Shown: positions 32,680 through 41,346 of the stretch, in pieces
How the letters are laid out: each line of letters begins with the position of its first letter
Position numbering within the stretch: position 1 is the stretch's first letter
DNA from: CAYWGR01 sp964458015
GTDB lineage: Bacteria > Planctomycetota > Planctomycetia > Pirellulales > Thermoguttaceae
Assembly (NCBI GenBank): GCA_964458015.1
Contig: CAYWGR010000012.1
Coordinates: forward strand, 1 to 52,960
DNA: 52,960 bases
Direction of reading: 5' to 3'
Notes under the pieces: model-generated
Told to the model about the DNA's origin: nothing
Seen by the model: the letters and a program-made list of their open reading frames with translations, nothing else
Database searches by the model: none
Program-made: the position numbers and the translations under genes

Positions 32680-35600
32680 CTACGAACAGCCCATGCTCGT
32701 GCCGCAGTTGTAGCAGAGATAGCAGTTGCCGTTGCGGACGGTGATTGCTCCGCAGTTGTCGCAGGTTGGCGCATCGGTTTGGAACGAAGCGAATTGATCG
32801 CTACGCGAGACGGCCGACGTAGGCTGCTCGGCTAAAACCGTCACGGCCACGCGGTCCATCGCCACGGCGCCGGCGGGCGTGCCGTTGCGTTTCGAGGCCT
32901 GTTTTGGCCCACCGTGTCCATTGCTTCCCGCGGAACCGTTGGATCCGTTGGGCGAGGCAACCGTCTTGGCCGATCCTTGGGCCGGACCCAGCCCGCCAGC
33001 CGTCGTGGCGGCGGGCTTTCGCTCTGTTTCGACACCGCCTGCCCCCGGGTCGGCAACCGGCGACGTCGGCACCGCCTTGTTGGCCTCGCGATAGCCGGGC
33101 AAGAACGTGATGCCCAACCATCGGAAGATGTAATCGACCAGGCTCTTCGCGATTTTGATATCGGGGTTCTTCGTGAAGCCTTGCGGCTCGAACCGGGTGT
33201 GCGAGAATTTATTGACGTACACTTCCAACGGCACGCCATATTGCATGCTCATCGAAACGGCCGTACCGAAGCAATCCATCAGACCGCCGATCGTGCTGCC
33301 TTCTTTGGCCATGGTAATGAAGAGTTCGCCGGGCCGGCCGTCGGGATAAAGCCCCACGGTAATGTAGCCTTCGTGCCCCGAGATGCTGAATTTGTGCGTG
33401 ATCGACTTGCGTGTGTCGGGCAATCGCTCGCGACGCGGTGCGGCGACCACTTTTTCGGCCGCCTTGTCCGATTTGGTCTGCGTCGAAAGCGGCTGCACCT
33501 CTTTCGACCCGTCGCGGTAAATCGCCAATGCCTTCAGACCAAGCCGCCAGCCTTCCATAAAAGCGTCAGCCACGTCTTCCGGCGTGCTGTCTTTCGGCAT
33601 GTTGACCGTTTTCGAGATCGCTCCCGAAATAAACGGCTGGGCGGCTGCCATCATGCGGATATGGGCCTGCCATACGATCGAACGCCGTCCGTTCTTCGGT
33701 GGGAACGCACAATCGAACACCGACAAATGCTCGGGCTTCAACTCGGGAGCACCCTCGATCGTGTCGTGCTTGTCGATATAGGCCACGATCGCCTCGACCT
33801 GGGCATCATCATAGCCGAGCGTTCGCAATGCCAACGGCACGGTCTGATTGACGATCTTCAACATGCCGCCGCCGGCCAACTGTTTGTATTTCACCAGTGC
33901 GATATCGGGCTCGATGCCGGTCGTGTCGCAGTCCATCATGAAACTGATCGTGCCGGTGGGCGCCAAAACCGTGGCCTGGGCATTGCGGAAACCGTAACGC
34001 TTACCGTGGACCAGCACTTGGTCCCACAGGTCGCGGGCGTGCTGCTGAAGCTGCTTCGGACAGCCCTTGACCTCCTCGACCTTCTGCCAGTGCATCCCCA
34101 TCACGTTCAGCATCGGCTCGCGGTTCTTTTCGTATTCGTCGAAAGTCCCAACCGCCGCGGCCAACTCGGTGCTGGTATGGCAGGCAGATCCGTGCAGAAT
34201 CGCAGTAATCGCGCCGCAAAGGCCGCGGGCTTCGTCCGAATCGTAGGCAAAGCCCGAGGTCATGATCAAACTGCCAAGGTTCGAGTAGCCGAGCCCCAGC
34301 GGGCGGAATCGGTGACTGTTCTCGGCAATCCGCTTCGTGGGATAGCTGGCATGATCGACCAGAATATCCTGGGCAATAAACACCAGCCGGCACGCCGCCT
34401 GGAATCGCTCGGCGTCGAACGAACCGTCGTCTTGCCGGAACTTCATCAGGTTGATGCTCGCCAGATTACATGCCGAATCGTCGACGAACATATATTCCGA
34501 ACACGGATTGCTGGCGTTAATACGGCCCGAGTTCGGGCAAGTGTGCCAGCGGTTGATCGTCGTGTCGTATTGCACGCCCGGATCGCCGCAGCACCAAGTG
34601 GATTGCGACATTTTCTTAAACACATCGCGCGCCGGATAGGTTGGCCCGGCCTTGCTCGGATCGGTGACCCAATGGGTCGTCCAAGGCCGGTCGCCTTCGA
34701 CCGCTTTCATGAAGTTGTCGCTCAGGCGAACCGAAAGGTTGGCGTTTTGGAACAAGACGGTGTCGTAGGCCTCTTGCGGGTCGTAGCCCTGCTCGACCAG
34801 CGTGCGAACCTTCTTTTCCTCGCGGCTCTTGCACTCGATGAATTCCATCACGTCGGGATGCCAGTCTTTGAGCGACTGCATTTTGGCGGCTCGGCGCGTC
34901 TTGCCGCCGCTTTTGACCACGGCCGCAATCTGGTCGTACACCCGCATGAACGACAACGGCCCCGAAGGCTTGCCGCCGCCGGAGAGCTTCTCGCGCTGGG
35001 ATCGCAACGTCGAGAGATCGGTGCCCGTGCCCGAGCCGAACTTGAACAACATGGCCTCGCTGCGAGCGAGTTCCATGATGTCTTCCATGTTGTCTTGCAC
35101 ACTTTGGATGAAGCAGGCCGAGGCTTGGGGGTATTCGTAGGGGTTCTCGGGCTGAACCGCACGGCCGGCAGCCTGGCTCCAATGCCAGTTGCACATCGCC
35201 CCTTTGATACCGTATTGATGGTATAACCCCACGTTGAACCAGACCGGCGAATTGAACGAGGCATATTGGTGCAAGCATAGCCAGCACAACTCGCGGTAGA
35301 ACCGTTGGCCGGCGACGGCGTCAACGAAGTAGCCGTCTTCGATGCCCCAGTCGGCAATCGTGCGGCAAACGCGATGGACCAATTGGCGGACACCCTTCTC
35401 GCGCTCTTCGGTGCCAACTTCGCCATAGAAATATTTGTTGCCGACGACGTTGGTAGCCAACTGCGACCAAGTGGAAGGAATTTCGCACTCGGTCTGCTCG
35501 AACAATACCTCGCCCCCTTCGCCCTTGATGGCCGCTGTGCGAAGATCCCATTCCACGGTGGCGAACGGATCGGTCCCGTCGTCGGGACAGAAAGTCGCCG

Positions 35601-35700
35601 GAATGGAGAGGCCGGTAATCGACGATTTAACTTTATCGGGCATCGGCTGGTCAGCCGCTAGGGGAGACGATCCCACGGTCTCGCGCTCGAGCTTATCCAT
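32680..35700 (-). CDS. nrdJ: Vitamin B12-dependent (class II) ribonucleotide reductase
   Basis: A 1006-residue adenosylcobalamin-dependent reductase that makes deoxyribonucleotides with or without oxygen. Motifs: YASFNSPVWFNVGLYHQYGI, SACFIQSVQDNMEDIMELAR, FKFGSGTGTDLSTLRSQREK, the active-site stretch NPCSEYMFVDDSACNLASIN, and APTGTISFMMDCDTTGIEPD. The C-terminus has a Gly/Ala-rich linker and a zinc-type CDNCG...CYLCYNCG end. The start at 35700 (MDKLERETVG) is preferred to an upstream ATG because the candidate NrdR boxes lie just ahead. A 770-codon frame runs antisense and is not a gene. Confidence 0.95.
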   Translation of the reverse strand: MDKLERETVGSSPLAADQPMPDKVKSSITGLSIPATFCPDDGTDPFATVEWDLRTAAIKGEGGEVLFEQTECEIPSTWSQLATNVVGNKYFYGEVGTEEREKGVRQLVHRVCRTIADWGIEDGYFVDAVAGQRFYRELCWLCLHQYASFNSPVWFNVGLYHQYGIKGAMCNWHWSQAAGRAVQPENPYEYPQASACFIQSVQDNMEDIMELARSEAMLFKFGSGTGTDLSTLRSQREKLSGGGKPSGPLSFMRVYDQIAAVVKSGGKTRRAAKMQSLKDWHPDVMEFIECKSREEKKVRTLVEQGYDPQEAYDTVLFQNANLSVRLSDNFMKAVEGDRPWTTHWVTDPSKAGPTYPARDVFKKMSQSTWCCGDPGVQYDTTINRWHTCPNSGRINASNPCSEYMFVDDSACNLASINLMKFRQDDGSFDAERFQAACRLVFIAQDILVDHASYPTKRIAENSHRFRPLGLGYSNLGSLIMTSGFAYDSDEARGLCGAITAILHGSACHTSTELAAAVGTFDEYEKNREPMLNVMGMHWQKVEEVKGCPKQLQQHARDLWDQVLVHGKRYGFRNAQATVLAPTGTISFMMDCDTTGIEPDIALVKYKQLAGGGMLKIVNQTVPLALRTLGYDDAQVEAIVAYIDKHDTIEGAPELKPEHLSVFDCAFPPKNGRRSIVWQAHIRMMAAAQPFISGAISKTVNMPKDSTPEDVADAFMEGWRLGLKALAIYRDGSKEVQPLSTQTKSDKAAEKVVAAPRRERLPDTRKSITHKFSISGHEGYITVGLYPDGRPGELFITMAKEGSTIGGLMDCFGTAVSMSMQYGVPLEVYVNKFSHTRFEPQGFTKNPDIKIAKSLVDYIFRWLGITFLPGYREANKAVPTSPVADPGAGGVETERKPAATTAGGLGPAQGSAKTVASPNGSNGSAGSNGHGGPKQASKRNGTPAGAVAMDRVAVTVLAEQPTSAVSRSDQFASFQTDAPTCDNCGAITVRNGNCYLCYNCGTSMGCS

Positions 35701-35746
35701 GGCTAGAATCCTTATTCCGTTAGGAGTCAAGAAGCGGGTATCCCTT

Positions 35747-35793
35747 CCACCATATATTGTATTAGAGGGTCGAACGACCACAACATACAGTTG
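35747..35793 (-). promoter_or_regulatory. Tandem NrdR-box-like pair upstream of nrdJ
   Basis: Two 16-base sites start 31 bases apart: CCACCATATATTGTAT (35747-35762) and CCACAACATACAGTTG (35778-35793). The first agrees with the NrdR consensus (acaCwAtATaTwGtgt) at about 13 positions, the second at fewer. Paired boxes spaced by about three helical turns are the known arrangement for NrdR, the zinc repressor of ribonucleotide reductase genes. They lie 47-93 bases upstream of the nrdJ start. Confidence 0.65.
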
Positions 35794-36112
35794 AGATCGT
35801 CCAAGTTTAATGATTTCTTCGCTCGGGTCAATCACCAGCCAAAAAGTTGTTCTAAGATCCAATCCACAAGGAGGTTGCGCCGACGACCCCCTGCTAGCGT
35901 TGCTAGCATCGAAGAGGTATTAGAATTCTGTAAGCTCCTTATTTATCAAGCGGTTGGGAGTTTTCGGACACTTCCATGAACAAGACTTCCCGAAAGCCGC
36001 CAGAAAAATATCTCAAGCGGCCCTGGAGAAGCAGCGAAAGATGGGCAAGCACCTTGTCGAAAAAAAGAACGAGAAACGTTATACTGCGCAACCCTCTCCG
36101 CTATAAGAATTC
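35794..36112 (+). other. Intergenic space with a possible short coding remnant
   Basis: This is the rest of the divergent nrdJ-DUF2585 gap. A TGCTAGCGTTGCTAGCA palindrome lies near 35891-35907. In one frame from about 35972 to 36105 the sequence is open and protein-like (DFPKAARKISQAALEKQRKM, then GKHLVEKKNEK). It lacks a good start codon and could be the tail of a decayed small gene. Confidence 0.3.
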
Positions 36113-36673
36113 ATGAAGCAATACAAAAATCCCTGGGTCGTCATGGCGACGGTCGTAATAATGGCCGTCGGTCTGTTGCATCTTCAGGGCCGGCAGTTGT
36201 GGTGTTCTTGCGGTGGTTTCTTGCCTTGGGCCGGCGATATCTGGAGTTCTCACTGTTCGCAACACTTTTTGGACCCGTACAGCTTCACCCACATGCTCCA
36301 CGGGCTGCTGCTTTACGGTATCTTGGCGTTGGGATGCCCTAAGATACCGTTGCCTTGGCGGCTTTGTCTGGCAATTTCGATGGAAGCCGGCTGGGAGGTG
36401 TTCGAGAATTCCGACTTCACGATTGAACGTTATCGCGCCATGACGATGGCTTTGGATTACCAGGGAGACACCATCGCCAATTCGCTCGGCGACATTATTT
36501 GCTGCACCGGCGGATTTTTGTTGGCGTGGCGCTTCAGCGTTTGGTATTCGATAGGACTCTTTATCGCAACAGAAAGCTTGCTGTTGCTCTGCTGTCACGA
36601 CAGCCTGTTGCTGAACGTCATTATGTTGACATGCCCCATCGATGCGATCAAGGGATGGCAAATGTTGCACTGA
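36113..36673 (+). CDS. DUF2585 membrane protein
   Basis: A 186-residue integral membrane protein with about five hydrophobic helices. The features GRQLWCSCGGFLPWAGDIWS, HCSQHFLDPYSFTHMLHGLL, AISMEAGWEVFENSDFTIER and DYQGDTIANSLGDIICC are those of the DUF2585 (UPF0314) family, whose function is unknown. The conserved His and acidic residues within helices suggest a membrane enzyme or metal site. Its stop directly abuts the stop of the flavodiiron gene on the other strand (TGA then TCA), with no space for a separate terminator. Confidence 0.85.
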   Translation: MKQYKNPWVVMATVVIMAVGLLHLQGRQLWCSCGGFLPWAGDIWSSHCSQHFLDPYSFTHMLHGLLLYGILALGCPKIPLPWRLCLAISMEAGWEVFENSDFTIERYRAMTMALDYQGDTIANSLGDIICCTGGFLLAWRFSVWYSIGLFIATESLLLLCCHDSLLLNVIMLTCPIDAIKGWQMLH

Positions 36674-37864
36674 TCAGTTGCCGGCCAGCGTTTTAGCTCG
36701 CTCGGCCAACAGTTTGCCAGCCTCGCGGCATTCGGCCAGGATTTCCGGCGTGGGGCGATAACGAGAGCGAATCGGTTCGCGAATGATTTCCCACTCCATG
36801 CGGCGCAATGCTTGATCGACGGCCTCGGCCCCGCCGCGTCCCCAGCCGTAAGAGCCAAACGCCACGGCGGCACGTCCCAGGGGGCGAAGACCTTCCAAAT
36901 AATTCAACGCCGCGGCGGCCATCGGCATCATGCCTCGGTTAAGCGTCGCAGACCCAAAGGCTACGGCCGCCGCGTCGAGCATGGCGGCCGCGATGCGCGT
37001 TAAATTCGACCGGCGAATATGGATCAATTCCACGCTAACGCCCGGCTGCGAGGCTCCCTCCAAGATCGCCTCGGCCATCGTGCCGGTGCTTTCCCACATG
37101 GTATCATAAATCGCTACGACGCGCGGCCGCAGCTTGTTGTTCGCCCAGTGTTGGTAAGCCCCGAGGATTTCCGCCAAATGAGTGCGCCAAATCAGTCCGT
37201 GACTGGGGGCAATCATGCGGATATCCATTTTGGCGGCCTGCTCCAAACATGCCACGACCGGTTTGCCATAGGGCATTACGATGTTGGCGTAATACGTTCG
37301 GGCTTCGTCCAGAATGGTCGGCAAATCGTTCTCGTCGTCAAACCGCTCGCCGGAGGCGTAATGCTGGCCAAAGGCATCCATCGAGAACAGCAGCTTTTCC
37401 TCGGGCACGTAGGTAAACATCGACTCGGGCCAGTGGACCATCGGTGTTTCGAGAAATTGCAGCGTGCGGCGTCCTAGGGAAATCGAATCGCCGGTGGCAA
37501 CCTGTTGGATTTTCCAACCGGATGTGTCGCAATGTTCGCTCAGTGCGACCGCGCATTTTTTGTCGCACACGAGCGTAGCCTGGGGCATGGCCGCCATGAC
37601 CGACGGCAGCGAGCCGGCATGGTCTAACTCGGCATGGTTGCATACCACGTAGTCGATCCGCGAAAGATCGATGTGCGAAGCGATGTTTCGCAGCAATTCG
37701 TCGGCAAAGGCCGGCTTGACCGTGTCGATCAGCGCGTTTTTCTCGTCGCGCACAAGATAGGCGTTGTAGCTGGTTCCGTTGACAACGTCATAGCTATGAA
37801 AATCGCGAATATTCCAATCGACGACGCCGACCCAATCAATGTTGTCGCAAAGTTTTGTATTCAT
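36674..37864 (-). CDS. Flavodiiron protein (FprA-type A flavoprotein)
   Basis: A protein of 396 residues. The N-terminal MBL-like diiron domain has the ligand motif NHAELDH (H77, E79, D81, H82), PMVHWPESMFTY, FSMDAFGQH and IAPSHGLIWR. The C-terminal flavodoxin domain (about 250-396) has VAIYDTMWESTGTMAEAILE for FMN phosphate binding and AVAFGSYGWGRGGAEAVD. Such enzymes reduce O2 to water or NO to N2O. It is the last gene of the minus-strand run that begins with fur/perR, though a 181-base gap separates it from the permease and it may have its own promoter. Confidence 0.93.
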   Translation of the reverse strand: MNTKLCDNIDWVGVVDWNIRDFHSYDVVNGTSYNAYLVRDEKNALIDTVKPAFADELLRNIASHIDLSRIDYVVCNHAELDHAGSLPSVMAAMPQATLVCDKKCAVALSEHCDTSGWKIQQVATGDSISLGRRTLQFLETPMVHWPESMFTYVPEEKLLFSMDAFGQHYASGERFDDENDLPTILDEARTYYANIVMPYGKPVVACLEQAAKMDIRMIAPSHGLIWRTHLAEILGAYQHWANNKLRPRVVAIYDTMWESTGTMAEAILEGASQPGVSVELIHIRRSNLTRIAAAMLDAAAVAFGSATLNRGMMPMAAAALNYLEGLRPLGRAAVAFGSYGWGRGGAEAVDQALRRMEWEIIREPIRSRYRPTPEILAECREAGKLLAERAKTLAGN

Positions 37865-38045
37865 GCTTTATTGATACCGATCCGCAGAAAAAAACATTAA
37901 CTATGCAAGGCAAGAATAGAGGATACACGTTTGAAGTTCACTTGGCAACGGCCGCGGCTTGATATCCGGGGCCAATCAATTGTTGAATTTGGGAAAAGTG
38001 TAGGGCGGGTCAAGCAAATCCATGGCCCCCCCTTTTTCCAAGAAA

Positions 38046-39377
38046 TCAAGCCCCGACATCAATTAGCAAGACCCCCCCGAACAAAAACTGATTGGTCCTG
38101 GCTTGATATCCGGCCGCAACCACGGCGGCAATCAACAATTCCGCGTTCAACGACTCTCCGACGACGACAGCACGGCTGGCCTTTCGATCGACGTGAACGG
38201 ATTCGACGCCTTTGCAAGATCGCAATGCACCGGCAACCGCCTCGGCACAATGGTTGCAGGTCATGCCGGCAATCGAAAGCTCCAGGCGATGCCCCGGCGT
38301 GAATTCGTCTCCGGCAAGATCCCCTTCCAACATCGTTTCCGCCGCTTCCGCTTGCGGTTTCAAAAAATACGAGAACACCATAACAGTTAGCAGCAAGACG
38401 GCCCAAAACGTAGACCATGATCCCACCATTGTTTCATGGATGTGCCCTGCCTCGCATGACGGCAAGATGCTGGGCATCGAGACAGACAACAAATCAAGCA
38501 TCCATCCTCCGCCGATGGCGCTGATGGCGATGGTAAAAAGATACAACAAGGCAGTACGGCGGCCCAGCAGTTTCCAAATGGTCGTAATTGTGGCGGCATT
38601 CGATGCCGGTCCGGCGATCAAAAAGGCCAACGCCGTGCCGGGCGACGCCCCCAAATGAATCAGCCCAACGGCAATCGGCACGGAAGCCGACGCACAGACG
38701 TAGAGCGGAATGCCGATGGCCACCGCAATCACGAGCGACCAAAAACCACCGCCTAAATAGGGCTGCAATTCATTCGGCTTGACGACCGCGGAAATCACTC
38801 CGGCAATCAGGACTCCCAACAGCAAGGCCGGGCCAATGTCGCGCGGCAATGTTATGAATCCGTATTCCAACACTCTGGCCAGGATGTTCCGCCGTCCACG
38901 ATCGGCGCAACAGCTTTCGGTACACTTACTGTGATCGGATTGGTCCTTGGCCGGATCGTCCTCTTGTTGTGCGAAGAGCATGACCAACAAACCGCCAAGA
39001 AGCCCTGCGACCAAAGCCACGACCGGCCGATAGACGGCAAACGCGGCCCCCAACAAAGCATAGGTAACGGCAATGCTGTCGATGCCGGTTTCAGGGGTTG
39101 AAATTAAAAAGGAAACGGTGGCAGCTCGGCTGGCTCCATGACGTCGAAACGATGCCGAGACCGGAATCACGCCGCAGGAACACAACGGCAAAGGAACGCC
39201 CAGCATCGCCGCTTTGAATACCGGCAGGAAACCTCGACCGCCCAAATGCCGTTCGACGAACGACGGCGGAAAACATACGGAAAGAATGCCTGCCACGAGG
39301 AAGCCGAACAGCAGATACGGCGACATCTCGCCCACCACGGTCCAGCATTCGTAAGCGACACGGAAAATAACATCCAT
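38046..39377 (-). CDS. SO_0444-type metal permease with C-terminal HMA domain
   Basis: A protein of 443 residues. There are about nine TM helices in two blocks with the hallmark GVPLPLCSCGVIPVSASFRR, FLISTPETGIDSI, and in the second half IGIPLYVCASASVPIAVGLI and FLIAGPASNAATITTIWKLL. A Cys-rich cytoplasmic loop (CTESCCADRGRR) sits between the halves. Residues about 365-430 are a heavy-metal-associated domain with MTCNHCAEAVAGALRSCKGV. The family is thought to export Cu or Zn. The start at 39377 (MDVIFRVAYE) is preferred because an upstream frame would pass through two hairpins. Confidence 0.88.
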   Translation of the reverse strand: MDVIFRVAYECWTVVGEMSPYLLFGFLVAGILSVCFPPSFVERHLGGRGFLPVFKAAMLGVPLPLCSCGVIPVSASFRRHGASRAATVSFLISTPETGIDSIAVTYALLGAAFAVYRPVVALVAGLLGGLLVMLFAQQEDDPAKDQSDHSKCTESCCADRGRRNILARVLEYGFITLPRDIGPALLLGVLIAGVISAVVKPNELQPYLGGGFWSLVIAVAIGIPLYVCASASVPIAVGLIHLGASPGTALAFLIAGPASNAATITTIWKLLGRRTALLYLFTIAISAIGGGWMLDLLSVSMPSILPSCEAGHIHETMVGSWSTFWAVLLLTVMVFSYFLKPQAEAAETMLEGDLAGDEFTPGHRLELSIAGMTCNHCAEAVAGALRSCKGVESVHVDRKASRAVVVGESLNAELLIAAVVAAGYQARTNQFLFGGVLLIDVGA

Positions 39378-39387
39378 GACAGCAGAC

Positions 39388-39452
39388 TTTCGAGAAAAAA
39401 CACTCGAAACCCGAGCGGTAAACATAACCGCCGGCTTTCGCCGGCGGTTATG
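39388..39452 (-). promoter_or_regulatory. Two hairpins in the leader of the metal permease gene
   Basis: 39423-39452: 13-base perfect arms CATAACCGCCGGC / GCCGGCGGTTATG with a TTTC loop. 39388-39409: TTTCGAG / CTCGAAA around an A-rich loop. Both lie between the peroxiredoxin stop (39519) and the permease start (39377). On the minus strand neither is followed by a proper T-run, so they look more like a leader or processing element than a simple terminator. Confidence 0.5.
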
Positions 39453-39518
39453 AGAGTTAATGATAACCGCGTTTTTCCGAAATCCATCACATTCTTTCGG
39501 AAAGACGACGAACAACAG

Positions 39519-40109
39519 CTACGAGCCGTGCTTTGCCAAGTAGGCGGCCACACCCTCGGCGCTCGGCTTCATGGCTTCTTCGCCCTGATGCCAATTGGCG
39601 GGGCAGACATCGCCATGTTCCTCATGGAATTTCAAAGCATCGAGCATTCGCAATGCTTCGTCAACACTGCGTCCCAAAGGCAAGTCGTTGATCAACGCAT
39701 GACGGACCACGCCTTGCTTGTCGATCAAAAACAGACCTCGTAGAGCAACGCCCGCATCGAGCAACACGCCGAAATTGCGTGCGATGCTCTTATCGAGGTC
39801 GGCCACCAATGGATACTTAATGGGCCCGATGCCGCCTTGATTAGGAGGCGTATTGCGCCAGGCCCAATGCGTATATTGGGAATCCACGGAAACTCCGATG
39901 ACCGCTGCATTCCTCTCCTGGAACTTCGCGACCGCCGCGTCGAAGGCAATGATCTCCGAGGGACAGACAAACGTGAAGTCCAGGGGGTAGAAGAACAACA
40001 CCACGTACTTGCCGCGATAGGATGAAAGTTTTAGTTCCTCGAATGTGCCGTTTGGCATCACGGCCTGAGCGGCAAAATCGGGGGCTTCCTTGGTTACTAA
40101 AGTACACAT
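39519..40109 (-). CDS. 2-Cys peroxiredoxin (AhpC/TSA family)
   Basis: A peroxiredoxin of 196 residues that reduces H2O2 and organic peroxides. The peroxidatic Cys49 is in YPLDFTFVCPSE, the resolving Cys169 is in GDVCPANW, and SVDSQYTHWAWRNTP and LRGLFLIDKQGVVRH are family segments. It lies 70 bases after ferritin on the same strand and belongs to the likely PerR-controlled set. Confidence 0.95.
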   Translation of the reverse strand: MCTLVTKEAPDFAAQAVMPNGTFEELKLSSYRGKYVVLFFYPLDFTFVCPSEIIAFDAAVAKFQERNAAVIGVSVDSQYTHWAWRNTPPNQGGIGPIKYPLVADLDKSIARNFGVLLDAGVALRGLFLIDKQGVVRHALINDLPLGRSVDEALRMLDALKFHEEHGDVCPANWHQGEEAMKPSAEGVAAYLAKHGS

Positions 40110-40179
40110 GAATCATCTCCTGAATTACTGTTTTTCAATCTTCTGAATAAAACCGCGGGACATCGAAAGTGCCGCAGCA

Positions 40180-40704
40180 TCAATTCGCGGCGGCAGATGC
40201 CGGAGCCGAGGGGCTCGACATGCGCCGGCTTAACTGCTGATCGAGCATGAACAAGCCGACGCCGCTATCGCCGACTAACTTGAGATGCTCGACGATCAAT
40301 TGGGCCGCCGATTCCTCTTCGACCTGCTCCTTGACGAACCATTCGAGGAAGTCATGGGCGGCATGGTCCTTTTCGGCCACCGTGAGGTTCATCAAGTCAT
40401 TGATCATTCCGGTGATCTTCAACTCGTGCTTGTAGGCATCCTCGAAGGCGTCCAATGCCGACTTCCATTCGGTCTTGGGCGTTTCGATTTGCGTCAGCGT
40501 CACGCGGCTGCCTCGGTCGTTTATAAAATCGTAGAACTTCATGGCATGGATATGCTCTTCGCCCGCTTGGATTTGCATCCAATTGGCCATGCCCTTGAGG
40601 TTCAGCGACTCGAAATAGGCGGCCATCGACAAGTAGAGATACGACGAAAACAATTCGGCGTTGATCTGCTTATTGAAGGCTTCCTGCATTCTTGGATTCA
40701 GCAT
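40180..40704 (-). CDS. ftnA: Bacterial non-haem ferritin
   Basis: A ferritin of 174 residues that oxidises and stores iron. The diiron ligands of FtnA are in place (E17 in INAELFSSY, E50 and H53 in AGEEHIHAMKFYDF), with the downstream MINDLMNLTVAEKDHAAHDF and WFVKEQVEEESAAQLI. The ATG at 40704 has AAGGAG upstream; the GTG nine bases earlier is less likely. It starts only 12 bases after the fur/perR stop, so the two are co-transcribed. Confidence 0.95.
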   Translation of the reverse strand: MLNPRMQEAFNKQINAELFSSYLYLSMAAYFESLNLKGMANWMQIQAGEEHIHAMKFYDFINDRGSRVTLTQIETPKTEWKSALDAFEDAYKHELKITGMINDLMNLTVAEKDHAAHDFLEWFVKEQVEEESAAQLIVEHLKLVGDSGVGLFMLDQQLSRRMSSPSAPASAAAN

Positions 40705-40716
40705 GACTAACACTCC

Positions 40717-41148
40717 TTAACGAGGTTGTGGAGAAAGTGGTTGATTTATCTCTTGTTTGCCCCTGCATAGGGGGCAAAGGCCATAATATTCCAGCCTATA
40801 CCCTTGGATCTGGTATCCGCCCCAATCATTGGTCGCACTCGCGGGGAGGTCAAGCAATCGGGCGGAAACATCTTCTAATCGGCCGCACTGGACACAGCGT
40901 ACATGGTCGTGGCGATCCACATTACCGTCAAAACGCGCCTCACTGCCGGCCTGATCCAACTTCAGGATCGAACCGTTTCCGGCCAACAGCTCCAAATTTC
41001 GATACACGGTCCCCAAACTGATTTTTGGCAGCCGGCAACGGACAATCTCATACAACCCCACCGCAGTGGGATGAGAAGTGAGCTTCCGCAGCTCTTCCAA
41101 GATGACTTCCCGTTGCTGAGTATTGCGTTGTAACTTTCGGTATGCCAT
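40717..41148 (-). CDS. Fur-family transcriptional repressor (probably PerR-like)
   Basis: A protein of 143 residues. It has an N-terminal winged helix (about 10-75; TQQREVILEELRKLTSHPTA, ISLGTVYRNLELLAGNG), a metal-binding HDHVRCVQCGRLEDV segment and a C-terminal CPLC pair, giving a CxxC...CxxC structural zinc site. Downstream peroxiredoxin, ferritin and flavodiiron genes point to a peroxide or iron sensor (PerR or Fur). Two inverted repeats lie in its upstream region. Residues alone do not separate PerR from Fur here. Confidence 0.9.
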   Translation of the reverse strand: MAYRKLQRNTQQREVILEELRKLTSHPTAVGLYEIVRCRLPKISLGTVYRNLELLAGNGSILKLDQAGSEARFDGNVDRHDHVRCVQCGRLEDVSARLLDLPASATNDWGGYQIQGYRLEYYGLCPLCRGKQEINQPLSPQPR

Positions 41149-41166
41149 AGATCACCTATCACTAAG

Positions 41167-41179
41167 AGTAATTATTACT
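41167..41179 (-). promoter_or_regulatory. Candidate Fur/PerR operator
   Basis: AGTAATTATTACT is a perfect 13-base AT-rich palindrome, 19 bases upstream of the fur/perR start. Its base composition and symmetry resemble PerR/Fur boxes (TTATAATNATTATAA), and its position fits autoregulation of the whole downstream set. Confidence 0.5.
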
Positions 41180-41250
41180 GATAGATTCTGAATGTCAATA
41201 CCTTTTTTACATATTCAGCTAAAATAATTCGGCGGTGCCATACTGCCCGA

Positions 41251-41270
41251 CAGAATTCAGAAGAATTCTG
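41251..41270. promoter_or_regulatory. Second inverted repeat in the fur/perR upstream region
   Basis: CAGAATTCAGAAGAATTCTG: 8-base perfect arms (CAGAATTC / GAATTCTG) around AGAA. It lies between the rplU terminator and the fur/perR start, so it could be a second operator or part of a promoter for another regulator. Confidence 0.35.
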
Positions 41271-41281
41271 ATTAGATCAAG

Positions 41282-41314
41282 AAAAAAGCGGGGCGCGATC
41301 AGCGCTCCGCTTTT
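41282..41314 (-). terminator. Rho-independent terminator of rplU
   Basis: On the minus strand AAAAGCGGAGCGC / GCGCCCCGCTTTTTT forms a 13-base stem with one G-T pair and a GATCA-type loop, ending in a T-run. It is 33 bases after the rplU stop and separates rplU from the fur/perR unit. Confidence 0.88.
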
Positions 41315-41346
41315 CGAGATTTGCGATTATTTAAGGCGACTTTCAA

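Noticed and set aside
32914..35226. A 770-codon open frame on the plus strand, antisense to nrdJ
   Set aside because: It lies wholly opposite a very well conserved gene, its translation is rich in His, Arg and Gly with no domain, and long antisense frames are common in GC-rich genes with strong codon bias.
35701..35862. N-terminal extension of nrdJ by 54 codons
   Set aside because: The extension runs through the likely NrdR boxes and has no family resemblance; the start at 35700 fits better.
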